From Kribbella steppae (GTDB taxonomy: Bacteria; Actinomycetota; Actinomycetes; Propionibacteriales; Kribbellaceae): a DNA stretch of 64,000 nucleotides. Under the pieces are notes generated by a model. The model was not told the origin of the DNA and did no database searches. It saw only the letters and a program-made list of their open reading frames with translations. The position numbers and the translations under genes are program-made. Shown here piece by piece: positions 34,449 to 43,243 of the stretch. Location: the NCBI RefSeq assembly GCF_004342025.1, contig NZ_SLWN01000002.1, positions 248,001-312,000 of the forward strand. Direction: 5' to 3'. Numbering within the stretch: position 1 is the stretch's first letter; every line of letters starts with the position of its first letter.

Positions 34449-36190
34449 GAGCCCACCTGCCCGTCCTGCACGCGGGACACCAGGTCCCGGTAGGCGGCGT
34501 TGTCGCGCAGCAGCTCCTCATGCGTGCCGGACGCCGCGGCGCGGTTGTGGACCAGGAAGATGACCTCGTCGGCTTGGTCGAGTACGAGCGGCGACGTCGT
34601 AGTGACCACTGTCGTGAGGCCGCGCCTGGCCACGCGTACCCGGTCGACTACGGCGGCCTCGGTGAGCGCGTCGACTGCGGAGGTCGGCTCGACAGCCAGC
34701 AACACGTCCGGTGCGGCGTAGAGGGCGCGCGCCAGGCGGAGCCGCTGCCGCTGCCCGCCTGACAATGTGCTGCCGCCCCACGTGACGGGCGCGTCCAGAC
34801 CGCCGGGCAGCGCCTCCACGACGTCCTCTGCCACGGCGGTCCGCACTGCCGCATCGATCCGCTTGTCGTCGGGCTCGAACCGACCCGCGACGGCGGCGCG
34901 TACCGTACCTGCGAACAGGTCGGCGTTGTTGTCGGCGACAACCAACCTGTCCCGCAACTGGTCGGCCGCTACCGCGTCGACCCGCACCCCTGCCCACGTC
35001 GCGTCGGTGCAGGTGAACCGGCCCAACCTCTCCACCACGGCGATTGCTTCATCGGGACGCGCGCTCACCAGCGCCGTCAAGAGACCGGGCCGCACCAGGA
35101 CGCCGGACTCCGGGTCGGCCAGCGGCCCGCAGCCAGCCGGGAGGTCGATCACGTCATGGAGGCTGTCGTGTTCGGGCCGCAGATTGAGCAGGTCGACGAT
35201 GCGCCGGGCGGCTACCCGCGCGCGGGCGATCTCGCCACCGCTCTCAATGAAGGACGACACCGGTACAACAAGTACGGCGACGTAGCCGTAGACCGCGACG
35301 AGGTCTCCGATGGTGATTTCGCCTTGCGCGGTCATTCGCGCCGCCAGCCACACCACTGCCGCCAGAAACAGTGCGGGCAGCCCGCTCGCCAGAGCGGTCA
35401 CCCAGCTCGCCGGGCTGCCGACGCGGTAGCCACGCTCCACCAGTTCCCGCGACTGGCGCGTGTAGCGCTCGGCCGCAAACTCCTTGCCTCCGAGGCCGTT
35501 GAGCACATGCAGCCCGCCCAGGATGTCCACCAGCCGCGTGGTCAGCATGCCCTGGTCTACCCGGTAGTCGCCGCCGGTGCGCTCGATGCGTCGCAGTAGC
35601 GGCCCGACGGTGGCAGCCAGCAGCGGTACCCCGGCAAGCACGACCAAGGCCAGGAGCGGCGACATGGTAAACAGCACCACAGCGACCACCGCGTACGCCA
35701 CGACCGCGCCGAACCCCGGACCCGTCACGGTCATCGCCTGCGCGACGATCTGTACGTCGGAGATACCGATCGTCACCACCTCACCCGTGCCGATCCGCCG
35801 GGACAGCGCAGAGCCCAAGCGGGCGGTGTGCCGCACGACCGTGCGCACTGTGCGGAACGATGCGTCCATGCGGATCTTCGTCATGGTTCGGTGCCGGGAG
35901 ATCGCCAGTACGGCGATGAGCAGGCTCACCACGACCAGCACCACACACCATGTGACCAGGGCTGCAGTGTCTCCAGCGACGAGACCATCATCGACCGCGC
36001 GGGACAGCACCCACGGCGACACGGCCAGGCCGACCATCCAGGAACTCCCCAGCGCCGCGCCTGCCGCGACGCGGCGCGCCTGCGACCAGGCGAGCCAGAA
36101 CAGGAAGCGGAATGGGCCACTCGTGTCGCGGGGCGCGGGAGGGATCCAGTCCTCGGCCAACCGATCCGCCGACCCGCGGCTGTTCGACAT
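34445..36190 (-). CDS. ABC exporter half-transporter B (degenerate Walker motifs, intact signature)
   Basis: A 581-residue membrane-ATPase protein. The signature LSGGQRQRLRLARAL is intact, but where Walker A should be (about residues 365-375) the sequence is VRPGLLTALVSARPDEAI, with no GxxGxGK(S/T). Walker B reads DVLLAVEPTSAVD, with Val in place of the Asp and the catalytic Glu kept. The membrane half is normal (ALGSSWMVGLAVSPWVLSRAVDDGLV). The pattern mirrors heterodimeric exporters. The gene is first in the pair, and its stop overlaps the partner's start. Confidence 0.92.
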   Translation of the reverse strand: MSNSRGSADRLAEDWIPPAPRDTSGPFRFLFWLAWSQARRVAAGAALGSSWMVGLAVSPWVLSRAVDDGLVAGDTAALVTWCVVLVVVSLLIAVLAISRHRTMTKIRMDASFRTVRTVVRHTARLGSALSRRIGTGEVVTIGISDVQIVAQAMTVTGPGFGAVVAYAVVAVVLFTMSPLLALVVLAGVPLLAATVGPLLRRIERTGGDYRVDQGMLTTRLVDILGGLHVLNGLGGKEFAAERYTRQSRELVERGYRVGSPASWVTALASGLPALFLAAVVWLAARMTAQGEITIGDLVAVYGYVAVLVVPVSSFIESGGEIARARVAARRIVDLLNLRPEHDSLHDVIDLPAGCGPLADPESGVLVRPGLLTALVSARPDEAIAVVERLGRFTCTDATWAGVRVDAVAADQLRDRLVVADNNADLFAGTVRAAVAGRFEPDDKRIDAAVRTAVAEDVVEALPGGLDAPVTWGGSTLSGGQRQRLRLARALYAAPDVLLAVEPTSAVDALTEAAVVDRVRVARRGLTTVVTTTSPLVLDQADEVIFLVHNRAAASGTHEELLRDNAAYRDLVSRVQDGQVGS

Positions 36191-36335
36191 CAGCCAACCC
36201 TAGCCGTGCCCCATGCGCGGCGAGCGAGACGCATTCCTCACAGTTGCCCTTGAAGACCGCTGGCAGTGGGTGCTGCCAGCAACGACCGTCATGCGTCGCT
36301 CCGAGCCCGCGGGAGTCGAGCGGGCAGGATGCAGG
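36191..36335. other. gap upstream of the ABC pair
   Basis: A GGCAG-n6-CTGCC hairpin is visible in the middle of this gap. No gene is supported. It must contain the promoter of the ABC exporter pair (reading left) and may hold degraded mobile DNA. Confidence 0.3.
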
Positions 36336-36479
36336 CCCAACATCAAGATACTCGGCGAGCGGATCGGCCACGCCGACATCACGGTCACCGGCACGACGTC
36401 CAGCACGGATGCCTTGGGTACTGATCTGGGTACAGATCGCGAAATGTCCGCCGAAGACCCGACCGACGAACCGGTGTGA
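36336..36479 (+). pseudogene. remnant of a tyrosine-integrase C-terminus
   Basis: A frame ending at 36479 contains NIKILGERIGHADITVTG, close to the ERLGHxxITVT segment before the catalytic Tyr in phage-type integrases. It then reads ALGTDLGTDREM, resembling the LGT-rich tails of actinobacterial integrases. The Tyr-containing segment and everything upstream are missing, so only a fragment remains. It lies on the 3' side of tRNA-fMet, where an element integrated into that tRNA would sit. Confidence is limited because the match is short. Confidence 0.45.
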
Positions 36480-36552
36480 AGCAGCTCACTCCCGCCATCA
36501 GGACGAGATCTCCAGTTGGACAACCTGCAGGTCAGACCCCATAGGACAAAAC

Positions 36553-36582
36553 GAAGGCCCGGACCTGTTGGTCCGGGCCTTC
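36553..36582. terminator. intrinsic terminator of the tRNA gene
   Basis: GAAGGCCCGGAC (36553-36564) pairs with 36571-36582 around a 6-nt loop. On the minus strand it is followed by GTTTTG, and on the plus strand by TTTCG. It lies 5 bp beyond the tRNA 3' end, so it stops tRNA transcription and may be bidirectional. Confidence 0.88.
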
Positions 36583-36587
36583 TTTCG

Positions 36588-36661
36588 TAGCGGGGGCAGG
36601 ATTTGAACCTGCGACCTCTGGGTTATGAGCCCAGCGAGCTACCGAGCTGCTCCACCCCGCG
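36588..36661 (-). tRNA. initiator tRNA-fMet (anticodon CAT)
   Basis: The 74-nt cloverleaf reads from CGCGGGG (acceptor) through GGAGCAGCTCGGTAGCTC (D arm), CTGGGCTCATAACCCAG (anticodon arm) and GCAGGTTCAAATCCTGC (T arm) to CCCCGCT plus discriminator A. Features of the initiator are visible: C1 opposite U72 is unpaired, and three G-C pairs stack on the CAT anticodon. CCA is not encoded. Transcription is leftward into a strong terminator. Confidence 0.96.
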
Positions 36662-36776
36662 CCGTTGTGGTTTTAGTTTAGTGGATCGGCGCTGAGCAAC
36701 CAAATCGGCTCCCGGTGTGGCTCGGGGTGAGCGAAAACCCGTGCCACAGGCGGGCGGTGCGGCGTACCGTCCGGGT

Positions 36777-37742
36777 ATGTCCCGACACGTCATTCGCCCG
36801 TTCGCGGAGGCGGACCTGCCTGCGGCCGCCGGCCTGCTCGCGGAGCGGCACAGGGAGCACCGGAAGCGACACCCTCTGCTGCCAGCCGAGTACGAGGACG
36901 AGCAGGTCGCCGTGGTCGAGGTCACGGCCCTCTGGGAGAGCGAGAGCGCGTCCGGCGCCGTACTGCTGGAGGGAGACGAGCTGACCGGCTACGTGCTGGG
37001 TGCGCCCAAGCCGTCGCCTGTCTGGGGTCCCAACGTCTGGATCGAGGCCGCAGGCCAGGCCGTGCGTGAGCCAGAACACATCCGCGACCTCTACGGCGCT
37101 GCCGCCGCCAAGTGGGTGGACGACGGCCGGACGGCTCAGTACGTGCTAGTGCCGGACGACGCGGAGCTGGTCGACGCCTGGTTCAGGCTGGGCTTCGGCT
37201 CGCAACACGCGCACGCGGTTCGTCCGGCGCCGACCACGCGGCTGGAGGCACCGCCTGGTCTGACCGTACGACGTGGCACGCGCGACGACATCGCCGTACT
37301 GGCCGAGCTGGACCTGGTACTGCCACAGCACCAAGGACAGTCGCCGGTGTTCTCGGCCGGGGAGCTACCCACGCTGGAGGAGGCACTGGCCGACTGGGAG
37401 GAATCGATCGACGACCTGGACTACGCGACATTTGTTGCCGAGTACGACGGTCGCGTGATCGGCTCGTCCGTCGGGTGCTCGGTGGACAAGTCCAGTGCGC
37501 ACAGCGGGCTGGCTCGGCCGGACAACGCGGGATTCCTGGGCTATGCCGCCGTACTGCCGGAGGCACGTGGTCGCGGGGCCGGCCGCGCGTTGGGTGAGGC
37601 CGTGCTGCAGTGGTCCGCCGACACCGGCTACACAGCCGTGGTCACCGACTGGCGGGTTACCAACCTCCTGTCGTCGCGGACTTGGCCGAAGCTCGGTTTT
37701 CAGCAGACGTTCCACCGGCTGCATCGGCTGATCGGGTACTGA
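36777..37742 (+). CDS. GNAT-family N-acetyltransferase (two-domain)
   Basis: A 321-residue protein with two GNAT-like halves. The second half is the clearer one: LTVRRGTRDDIAVLAELD, YATFVAEYDGRVIGSSVG and the acetyl-CoA loop AVLPEARGRGAGRALGEAVLQW, ending in TDWRVTNLLSSRTWPKLGFQQTF. The first half (HVIRPFAEADLPAAAGLLAERH) has a weaker motif. I chose the ATG at 36777; the longer frame from 36717 starts in the tRNA leader region. The substrate is unknown. Confidence 0.88.
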   Translation: MSRHVIRPFAEADLPAAAGLLAERHREHRKRHPLLPAEYEDEQVAVVEVTALWESESASGAVLLEGDELTGYVLGAPKPSPVWGPNVWIEAAGQAVREPEHIRDLYGAAAAKWVDDGRTAQYVLVPDDAELVDAWFRLGFGSQHAHAVRPAPTTRLEAPPGLTVRRGTRDDIAVLAELDLVLPQHQGQSPVFSAGELPTLEEALADWEESIDDLDYATFVAEYDGRVIGSSVGCSVDKSSAHSGLARPDNAGFLGYAAVLPEARGRGAGRALGEAVLQWSADTGYTAVVTDWRVTNLLSSRTWPKLGFQQTFHRLHRLIGY

Positions 37743-37812
37743 GGAGCTTTTCCACAGGTTCGAATTCGCGCGCCGGGAAGGGCGCCGATCGGTGCAACTT
37801 CTAGGGCAAGAA

Positions 37813-37837
37813 GACGCCTTGCAGCAGGCAGGGCGTC
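37813..37837 (+). promoter_or_regulatory. hairpin in the leader of the secreted-protein gene
   Basis: GACGCCTTGC (37813-37822) pairs with GCAGGGCGTC (37828-37837), with one G-U pair and a 5-nt loop. A second GGCGTC copy follows at 37838-37843 and could compete for the same arm. AGGAGG lies just after at 37847-37852. It could be a translational control element or chance. Confidence 0.3.
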
Positions 37838-37857
37838 GGCGTCCTCAGGAGGCAGCC

Positions 37858-38442
37858 ATGTCGCGTTCTTCCCTTGGTTCCCGAGCCGTTCCGACGACCC
37901 GTCGTATCGTGATCGGGAGCGCGGTCGTCCTCGCCTCACTCGGTATCTGGACGACCGCCTCGGCTGCGGCGACCGGTATCGAGCCGCGATCCGGGTACGC
38001 CGTGGCTCCCCCATCGACCGAGCAGAGGGCATGCACCTTGGACGGCTTCGTGATCGAGCATCTTCCCGACGGGATCGGTACGCCGACCGACTTCGAGTAC
38101 GAGTGGGAGGACGTCAGCTTCCACAGCCGGGTCTGGGAGACCGCGCCGGATCCCGAGGGTGCGTACAAAGTCGACCTGACGATGAAGACCATGCGCGGCG
38201 AGAAGCTGTCGGATCTCGAGGCGCTCAAGGACTTCCTGGCCGAGTACGAGGAGAAGGATCCGGAGACCTGGGAGCTGCGCCCGGTCAAGGTCGGCGCGTA
38301 CGACGGCCTGGTCGCGGGCGACGAGGTGTTCTACTTCGTCTCGCCCGGGGTCGCTGCCGAGGTGTCTCTCGATCGCGGACGTTTCTCCGAGCAGGATCTG
38401 CTCGACACGGCGACCGGCTTCCATCCGGAGACCACCAGCTGA
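37858..38442 (+). CDS. secreted or membrane-anchored hypothetical protein
   Basis: A 194-residue protein. The N-terminal RRIVIGSAVVLASLGIWTTASAAATG is a signal peptide with a likely AxA cut near residue 42. The mature part is acidic (LDGFVIEHLPDGIGTPTDFEYEWEDVSFHS, YEEKDPETWELRPVKVGAYDGLVAGDEVFYFV) with two Cys at most. The pattern suggests a small beta-rich extracellular domain. The ATG at 37858 has AGGAGG 5-11 nt upstream. I do not recognise the family, and no partner is adjacent. Confidence 0.75.
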   Translation: MSRSSLGSRAVPTTRRIVIGSAVVLASLGIWTTASAAATGIEPRSGYAVAPPSTEQRACTLDGFVIEHLPDGIGTPTDFEYEWEDVSFHSRVWETAPDPEGAYKVDLTMKTMRGEKLSDLEALKDFLAEYEEKDPETWELRPVKVGAYDGLVAGDEVFYFVSPGVAAEVSLDRGRFSEQDLLDTATGFHPETTS

Positions 38443-38560
38443 TCGTGTGAAGCCGGCGCTGCCTCTCCGGCGCTCTCGGCAGCCGATGCTGTGGGCAACG
38501 AACCGGGGCGGCGACATCGACGGTGGTCGATGTCGCCGCCTCGGGTGAGCAGCCGCTCGG

Positions 38561-41548
38561 TCAGCCTGTCGGCGAGGGGGTCGGTGGACCCGATGGTGCC
38601 GGCGTGGATGGCGTCGTTGTCGGCGTACCACTGGGAGGCGGCGTGCTCGGCGTGACCGCGGCTCCCGCCGTGACGGCTCGGTCGATAGCCGCCTTCATCA
38701 GGTTGACCTGTTTCTGGTATTCCGCGAGGTTGCCGGCCCTCAGCGCAGTCTGGGCCGCCTCATAGGCTGTCTGCGCCTGCGCCAGCGCCTGTTTGACCGT
38801 CTGGTTGGTCGACGGTGTGTTCGGCGTCGTCGGCTGGTTGGGCGTCGGTTCACCGGTGCTGACGGTGGTGTTGAACACCCTGGTCAGCGCCTCCTGCAGC
38901 GTGCTGCCGAAGGCGACCCGCTCGCCGAACGAGACCAGGACGTAGCGCAGCACCGGATAACTACCGGGTCCACTCGTCCGCACCGAGTACACGGGTTGGA
39001 CGTAGAGCAGGCCACCGCCGAGTGGCAGCGTCAGCAGGTTGCCGAACTGTGCTCTAGCGCCGCTGGTCGGCTGGTTGATCGGGAGCAGCGCGGTTCTGAT
39101 CCCGTCGTCGGTCTGGAACTTGTTGAAGACTTGTCCGGGACCCGGGATCTGCACGTTGCCGGGCAATCGGAGGATCCGGAACTTGCCGTAGTCCGGCGAT
39201 GTCGCCTCGGCATCGACGGCCATGAACGCGGTCAGGTTCTCCCGTTCTGCGTTCGGCACGTACACCGAGGTGAGCGAGAACTTCGGCTCGGTCTGATCGG
39301 GCATCCGCAGCGAAAGGTAGAAGGGAGGCTGGTTGTTCTGAACCGACGAGTCGGCGCCGGCGGTCACCGCGGTCGGGTCCGCCGGGACGCGCCACAGGTC
39401 GCTGTTCTGGTACCAGGTGGTCGAGTCCTGGACGTGGTACTTGGCCAGCAGGTCACGCTGAACCTTGAACATGTCCTCCGGGTACCGCAGGTGGGACATC
39501 AGCGCGGGCGAGATGTCCGAGCGCGGCTTGACCGTGTCCGGGAATGCCTTCATCCACGTCTTCAGCACCGGGTCACTCTCGTCCCAGGCGTACAGCTCGA
39601 CCGAACCGTCGAACGCATTGACGACGGCCTTGACCGAGTTGCGGATGTAGTTGATCTCCTCGCTCGGCTGCTGCGCGATGGTGCCGCGGCCGGTCGTGGT
39701 GTCCCGGGTGCTGTCGTCCAGGGCGACCTTCTCGGAGTACGGGTAGTTCGCCGAGGTGGTGTAGCCGTCGACGATCCAGACGACCTGGCCGTCGACGATG
39801 GCCGGGTACGGGTCGCCGTCCGGGGTCAGCCACGGCGCGGCCTTCTCGACTCGCTCGCGCGGGCTGCGGTCGTAGAGGATCTTCGAATCGGGGTTCACCC
39901 GGCTGGACAGCAGGATGTTCGCGTCGCGGAACTTGGTGGCGTAGAGCAGCCGGTTGAAGAACGTGCCGACCGGGACGCCGCCCTTGCCGGCGTAGGTGTT
40001 CAGCGTCGGGTCGCCGCCGTTCGTACCCTCCGGCGTGTCGAGCTCGACCGCCTGACCACCCTCCGGCCCGCCGACGATCGAGTAGTCCGGGGACTGCTCG
40101 CCGAAGTAGATCCGCGGTTCGTACTTACCGAGCTGACCGGTCGGCGGCAGGTCCTTCTCCGACCACACCGGCGTTCCGTCGGCGGCCCGCTGGTTGCCGT
40201 TCGCGGCGACGACGCCGTAGCCGTGGGTGTAAACGGTGTGGTCGTTGTTCCAGTTGCGCTGGCCGGCCGGCAACCGGTCGACCTGCACCTCGCGGACCGC
40301 GATCACCGTGTCGTTGACCTTGTTGCCGACCTTGTACCGGTCGACGTCGAGGTCGGTGGGGAACGAGTAGAAGCCACGCACCTGCTGCAACTGCTCGAAC
40401 GTCGGCCCGACCACACTCGGGTCGATCAGCCGAATACCCGGCAAGACCTCGGCGTCTCCGGCCAGATCGCTCGGGGTCGCCGTCGCCTTCGCCTGGTAGT
40501 TGATGACCTCGGTGCCCTCCAGGCCATACGCCTGGCGCGTCGCCTCGATGTTCTTGCTGATGTACGGCGCCTCACGCACCGGCTCGCTCGGCCGGACGCG
40601 CAACTGCTGCAAAGCCGCCGGCCACAATGCGCCGAGCAGGATCGCCGAGAGGATCAGTACGACAGTGCCCACACCCGGCAGCAGCCACGTCCGGCGTACG
40701 ACATTGGCGAAGAACAACCCGGCACACAGCACCGCGATGACCGCCAGGATTTCCTTGCTGGGCAGGACCGCGTTGTCACCTGTATAGGAGATACCGGTGA
40801 ACAGCCGACTGTCCGAGGTCGTCAGTCCGTAGCGATCCAGCCAGTAGCTGAACGCCTTCAGCAGGACCAGCAGGCCGAGCAGCACGGAGAACTGCACCTG
40901 CGCCGCGCCGGAAGCCTTCTGCCCCTTCGCGGACGGGCGGAAGCCGCCGTACAGATAGTGGGTGATGATCGCCGCGACCAGCGACAGCAGCACGATCGAG
41001 TAGCCGAAGCCGAGCAGGACGCGCAGCCACGGGTAGTCGAAGACGAAGAACGCGATGTCCTTGTTGAAGTGCTTGTCGGTGACGCCGAACGGGGTCCGGT
41101 TCCGCCAGGCGAGGAAGACCTTCCACTCCCCCGACGCGGCCGAGCCGCCGAACACCAGCATCAGAGTCGCGATCACGCCGACGGCGATCTTCCCGCGCTG
41201 CTGCAGCAGGTCGCCGTACCGCTCGAAGCCTGGGCTCGGCGACGGCGCGAGGGCGACCCGCGGCCGGGTCCGGAAGGCGATGACGATGTTCGCGACCACG
41301 GCCGCCGCCATCAGCAGGCCGACCACGAAGAACAGCAGTACCCGGGTCCCGAGCACCGTGCTGAACACGGAACCGAGGTCGACCGAGCGGTACCACAGCC
41401 GCTGCGTCCAGACGTCGGTGAAGACACTGAACAGGATGAGCAGGACGATCAGCGTGGCGATCGTGGGCAGCAGTGCCCGGGGCCGTCCTCCAGACGTTCG
41501 CCGCGTCCTCCGCGGCTCCTCCGGCATGTCGTAGACGCCGTCGCTCAT
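38561..41548 (-). CDS. UPF0182 family membrane protein
   Basis: A 995-residue protein of the UPF0182 family found across actinobacteria. The N-terminal 330 residues contain about seven membrane helices (LLPTIATLIVLLILFSVFTDVWTQRLWYRS onward). The large rest is soluble, with family segments such as YQAKATATPSDL, LPAGQRNWNNDHTVYTHGYG and RIYFGEQSPDYSIV. The tail is Thr/Pro-rich and low complexity (TPSTPPPSGTPTTTPSTPAP). The biochemical role is not established. It starts inside the stop of the PPA1309 gene. Confidence 0.95.
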   Translation of the reverse strand: MSDGVYDMPEEPRRTRRTSGGRPRALLPTIATLIVLLILFSVFTDVWTQRLWYRSVDLGSVFSTVLGTRVLLFFVVGLLMAAAVVANIVIAFRTRPRVALAPSPSPGFERYGDLLQQRGKIAVGVIATLMLVFGGSAASGEWKVFLAWRNRTPFGVTDKHFNKDIAFFVFDYPWLRVLLGFGYSIVLLSLVAAIITHYLYGGFRPSAKGQKASGAAQVQFSVLLGLLVLLKAFSYWLDRYGLTTSDSRLFTGISYTGDNAVLPSKEILAVIAVLCAGLFFANVVRRTWLLPGVGTVVLILSAILLGALWPAALQQLRVRPSEPVREAPYISKNIEATRQAYGLEGTEVINYQAKATATPSDLAGDAEVLPGIRLIDPSVVGPTFEQLQQVRGFYSFPTDLDVDRYKVGNKVNDTVIAVREVQVDRLPAGQRNWNNDHTVYTHGYGVVAANGNQRAADGTPVWSEKDLPPTGQLGKYEPRIYFGEQSPDYSIVGGPEGGQAVELDTPEGTNGGDPTLNTYAGKGGVPVGTFFNRLLYATKFRDANILLSSRVNPDSKILYDRSPRERVEKAAPWLTPDGDPYPAIVDGQVVWIVDGYTTSANYPYSEKVALDDSTRDTTTGRGTIAQQPSEEINYIRNSVKAVVNAFDGSVELYAWDESDPVLKTWMKAFPDTVKPRSDISPALMSHLRYPEDMFKVQRDLLAKYHVQDSTTWYQNSDLWRVPADPTAVTAGADSSVQNNQPPFYLSLRMPDQTEPKFSLTSVYVPNAERENLTAFMAVDAEATSPDYGKFRILRLPGNVQIPGPGQVFNKFQTDDGIRTALLPINQPTSGARAQFGNLLTLPLGGGLLYVQPVYSVRTSGPGSYPVLRYVLVSFGERVAFGSTLQEALTRVFNTTVSTGEPTPNQPTTPNTPSTNQTVKQALAQAQTAYEAAQTALRAGNLAEYQKQVNLMKAAIDRAVTAGAAVTPSTPPPSGTPTTTPSTPAPSGPPTPSPTG

Positions 41549-42162
41549 GATCGGTTCTCCTCGTCGTCATTCATGCCGTCGACCCCAGGACCTTCGCCTG
41601 GCCGGCTGCCGACCGAAGGTTCGAATGTCAAAGACAGTACTTCGCACAGCGTGGGGACCAAGTCTGCGCCGGTCAGCACGGCGCTGTCCTGGTCGTGCGA
41701 CCGCAGCCGGACGGCACCGAACCGGTCGCCTTCCCGCAGGACCGCGGCGACCATCCGGACCTCGTGGCGGCGTGGATCGCTGCCGGCCATCCGGGCCAGC
41801 TCGGCGTCGGACTCGGCGCTGGACAGGCCCGCTTCGGCCGAGGCCGGCAGGACGACTCGCTCGATCGCGAGTGCACAGCCGCTGACGCCGTCCGGCCACT
41901 CGATCCGGCCCAGTGCATCGGCCAGGTGCTCGTCCTCGAGAGCGCCCGGCAGTTCACCCTGGGCGACCGGAGTCAGCGGCTGGGACGCGTCCTCGGCGCC
42001 GAGCTCGGCGGCCAGTTGCGGTTCGGCGCGGAGCAGTTCTTCGGTGGGGACCAGCGCGAACAGCTGCGCGGGCTGGTCCCAGCCCGCGCTGCTCACGTGC
42101 TTCTCGATCTCGACCACCGCGCGACTGAGCGCGTCGGGAGGCAGAGTGCCTACGGAATCCAT
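41545..42162 (-). CDS. PPA1309 family protein
   Basis: A 205-residue cytosolic protein: the N-terminal SRAVVEIEKHVSSAGWDQPAQLFALVPT, central VSGCALAIERVVLP and late HEVRMVAAVLREGDRFGAVRLRSHD match the actinobacterial PPA1309 family of unknown function. It is almost always next to UPF0182 and the PDZ/Lon-like protease, as here. The C-terminus is acidic. Confidence 0.9.
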   Translation of the reverse strand: MDSVGTLPPDALSRAVVEIEKHVSSAGWDQPAQLFALVPTEELLRAEPQLAAELGAEDASQPLTPVAQGELPGALEDEHLADALGRIEWPDGVSGCALAIERVVLPASAEAGLSSAESDAELARMAGSDPRRHEVRMVAAVLREGDRFGAVRLRSHDQDSAVLTGADLVPTLCEVLSLTFEPSVGSRPGEGPGVDGMNDDEENRS

Positions 42163-42205
42163 GCCGTCAGCTCTCCCCTTCGGCCGGCCGATACGTTCAG
42201 GTTGC

Positions 42206-43243
42206 TCATCGCGTACATGTCGGGACAGCTCCGGTTCCGCTGGCGATCGCGCTGAGAGCGCTGATCGCCTCGCTCAGGGTGGTGATCTTCACCAGTTGGA
42301 TGTCCTTCACGCCCGCGTGCAGTGCAGCCTCGCAGTTCGGTCCGGGAACCAGGAAGACGGTGGCGCCGTCCTCCTTGGCGCCCGCGATCTTCTGCTGGAT
42401 CCCGCCGATCGCGCCGACCTGGCCGAGTGCGTCGATCGTCCCGGTGCCGGCAACATGCTTGCCCTCAAGCAACGCGCCCGGTGTCAGCTTGTCGTAGATG
42501 GCCAGCGCGAACGCCGTACCGGCACTCGGGCCGCCGATGTCCTGGCCGAGGTTGACCGTCACTTTCACCGGCGACTCGATCCCGATGGTGATACCGACCA
42601 TCGGGCGGGTGGCCTCGCCCGGCGTGGCCGCGGTCTTCAGCTGCACGGTCTGCTCGGCGCCGTCGCGGCGGATCAGGAAGATCACGTCCTCGCCCACCTT
42701 GTGCTTGCGGACGAGGTCGCCGACCTGCGGGACCTGCGACACCGTCACACCGTCGACCGCGAGGACGACGTCACCCGGCTTGAGCTTGCCGTCGGCCGGG
42801 GTGTCCTTCCCCACCGTCGAGACCTTCGCGTGGAACGGCACCTTCGCCGCCTGCAGAGCGGCCGCGATCGCGCTGTCCTGCGAGCCGGTCATCTCCGCCG
42901 TGTTCTGCTCCTCGACCTCATCAGCGCTCTGCTCCGGCGGATAGATGATGTCGCGCGGGAACAGATCGTGGTGCGGGTCGAGCCAGTTGCGCATCGCCTG
43001 CGGCAGGGTGAGTTCACGCTCCGGCGAGGTGACCGACACGGTGGTCAGGTCGAGCCGGCCGGAGGTCTGGAACGTCTCGTGCCCGGAGATCTCGATGACC
43101 GGCTTGCCCTTCGTCTCGCCGAGGGTGTCCTTCACCGGCCCCGGGCTGAACGAGACGAACGGCACCGGGAAGGCGGTGACCAGCCCGAGCGAGATGACGA
43201 GCACGACGATCGAAGCGACCAGCGTGGCGGTACGACGTGTCAC
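42206..43243 (-). CDS. PDZ and Lon-like (S16) membrane protease, YlbL type
   Basis: A 345-residue protein with one N-terminal membrane helix (TLVASIVVLVISLGLVTAFPVPFV), then a PDZ domain (KLKPGDVVLAVDGVTVSQV) and a Lon-type protease domain. The catalytic Ser is in GQDIGGPSAGTAFALA and Lys in IGGIQQKIAGAKEDGA. The protease part faces outside the cell. Members process or clear envelope proteins. The GTG at 43243 is used because the upstream frame belongs to the next gene. It overlaps that gene by 4 bp. Confidence 0.9.
   Translation of the reverse strand: MTRRTATLVASIVVLVISLGLVTAFPVPFVSFSPGPVKDTLGETKGKPVIEISGHETFQTSGRLDLTTVSVTSPERELTLPQAMRNWLDPHHDLFPRDIIYPPEQSADEVEEQNTAEMTGSQDSAIAAALQAAKVPFHAKVSTVGKDTPADGKLKPGDVVLAVDGVTVSQVPQVGDLVRKHKVGEDVIFLIRRDGAEQTVQLKTAATPGEATRPMVGITIGIESPVKVTVNLGQDIGGPSAGTAFALAIYDKLTPGALLEGKHVAGTGTIDALGQVGAIGGIQQKIAGAKEDGATVFLVPGPNCEAALHAGVKDIQLVKITTLSEAISALSAIASGTGAVPTCTR

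Noticed and set aside
36213..36335. Start region of a small + strand protein
   Set aside because: The first 41 codons of the frame show no ribosome site or recognisable motif; only the later integrase-like part is kept, as a remnant.
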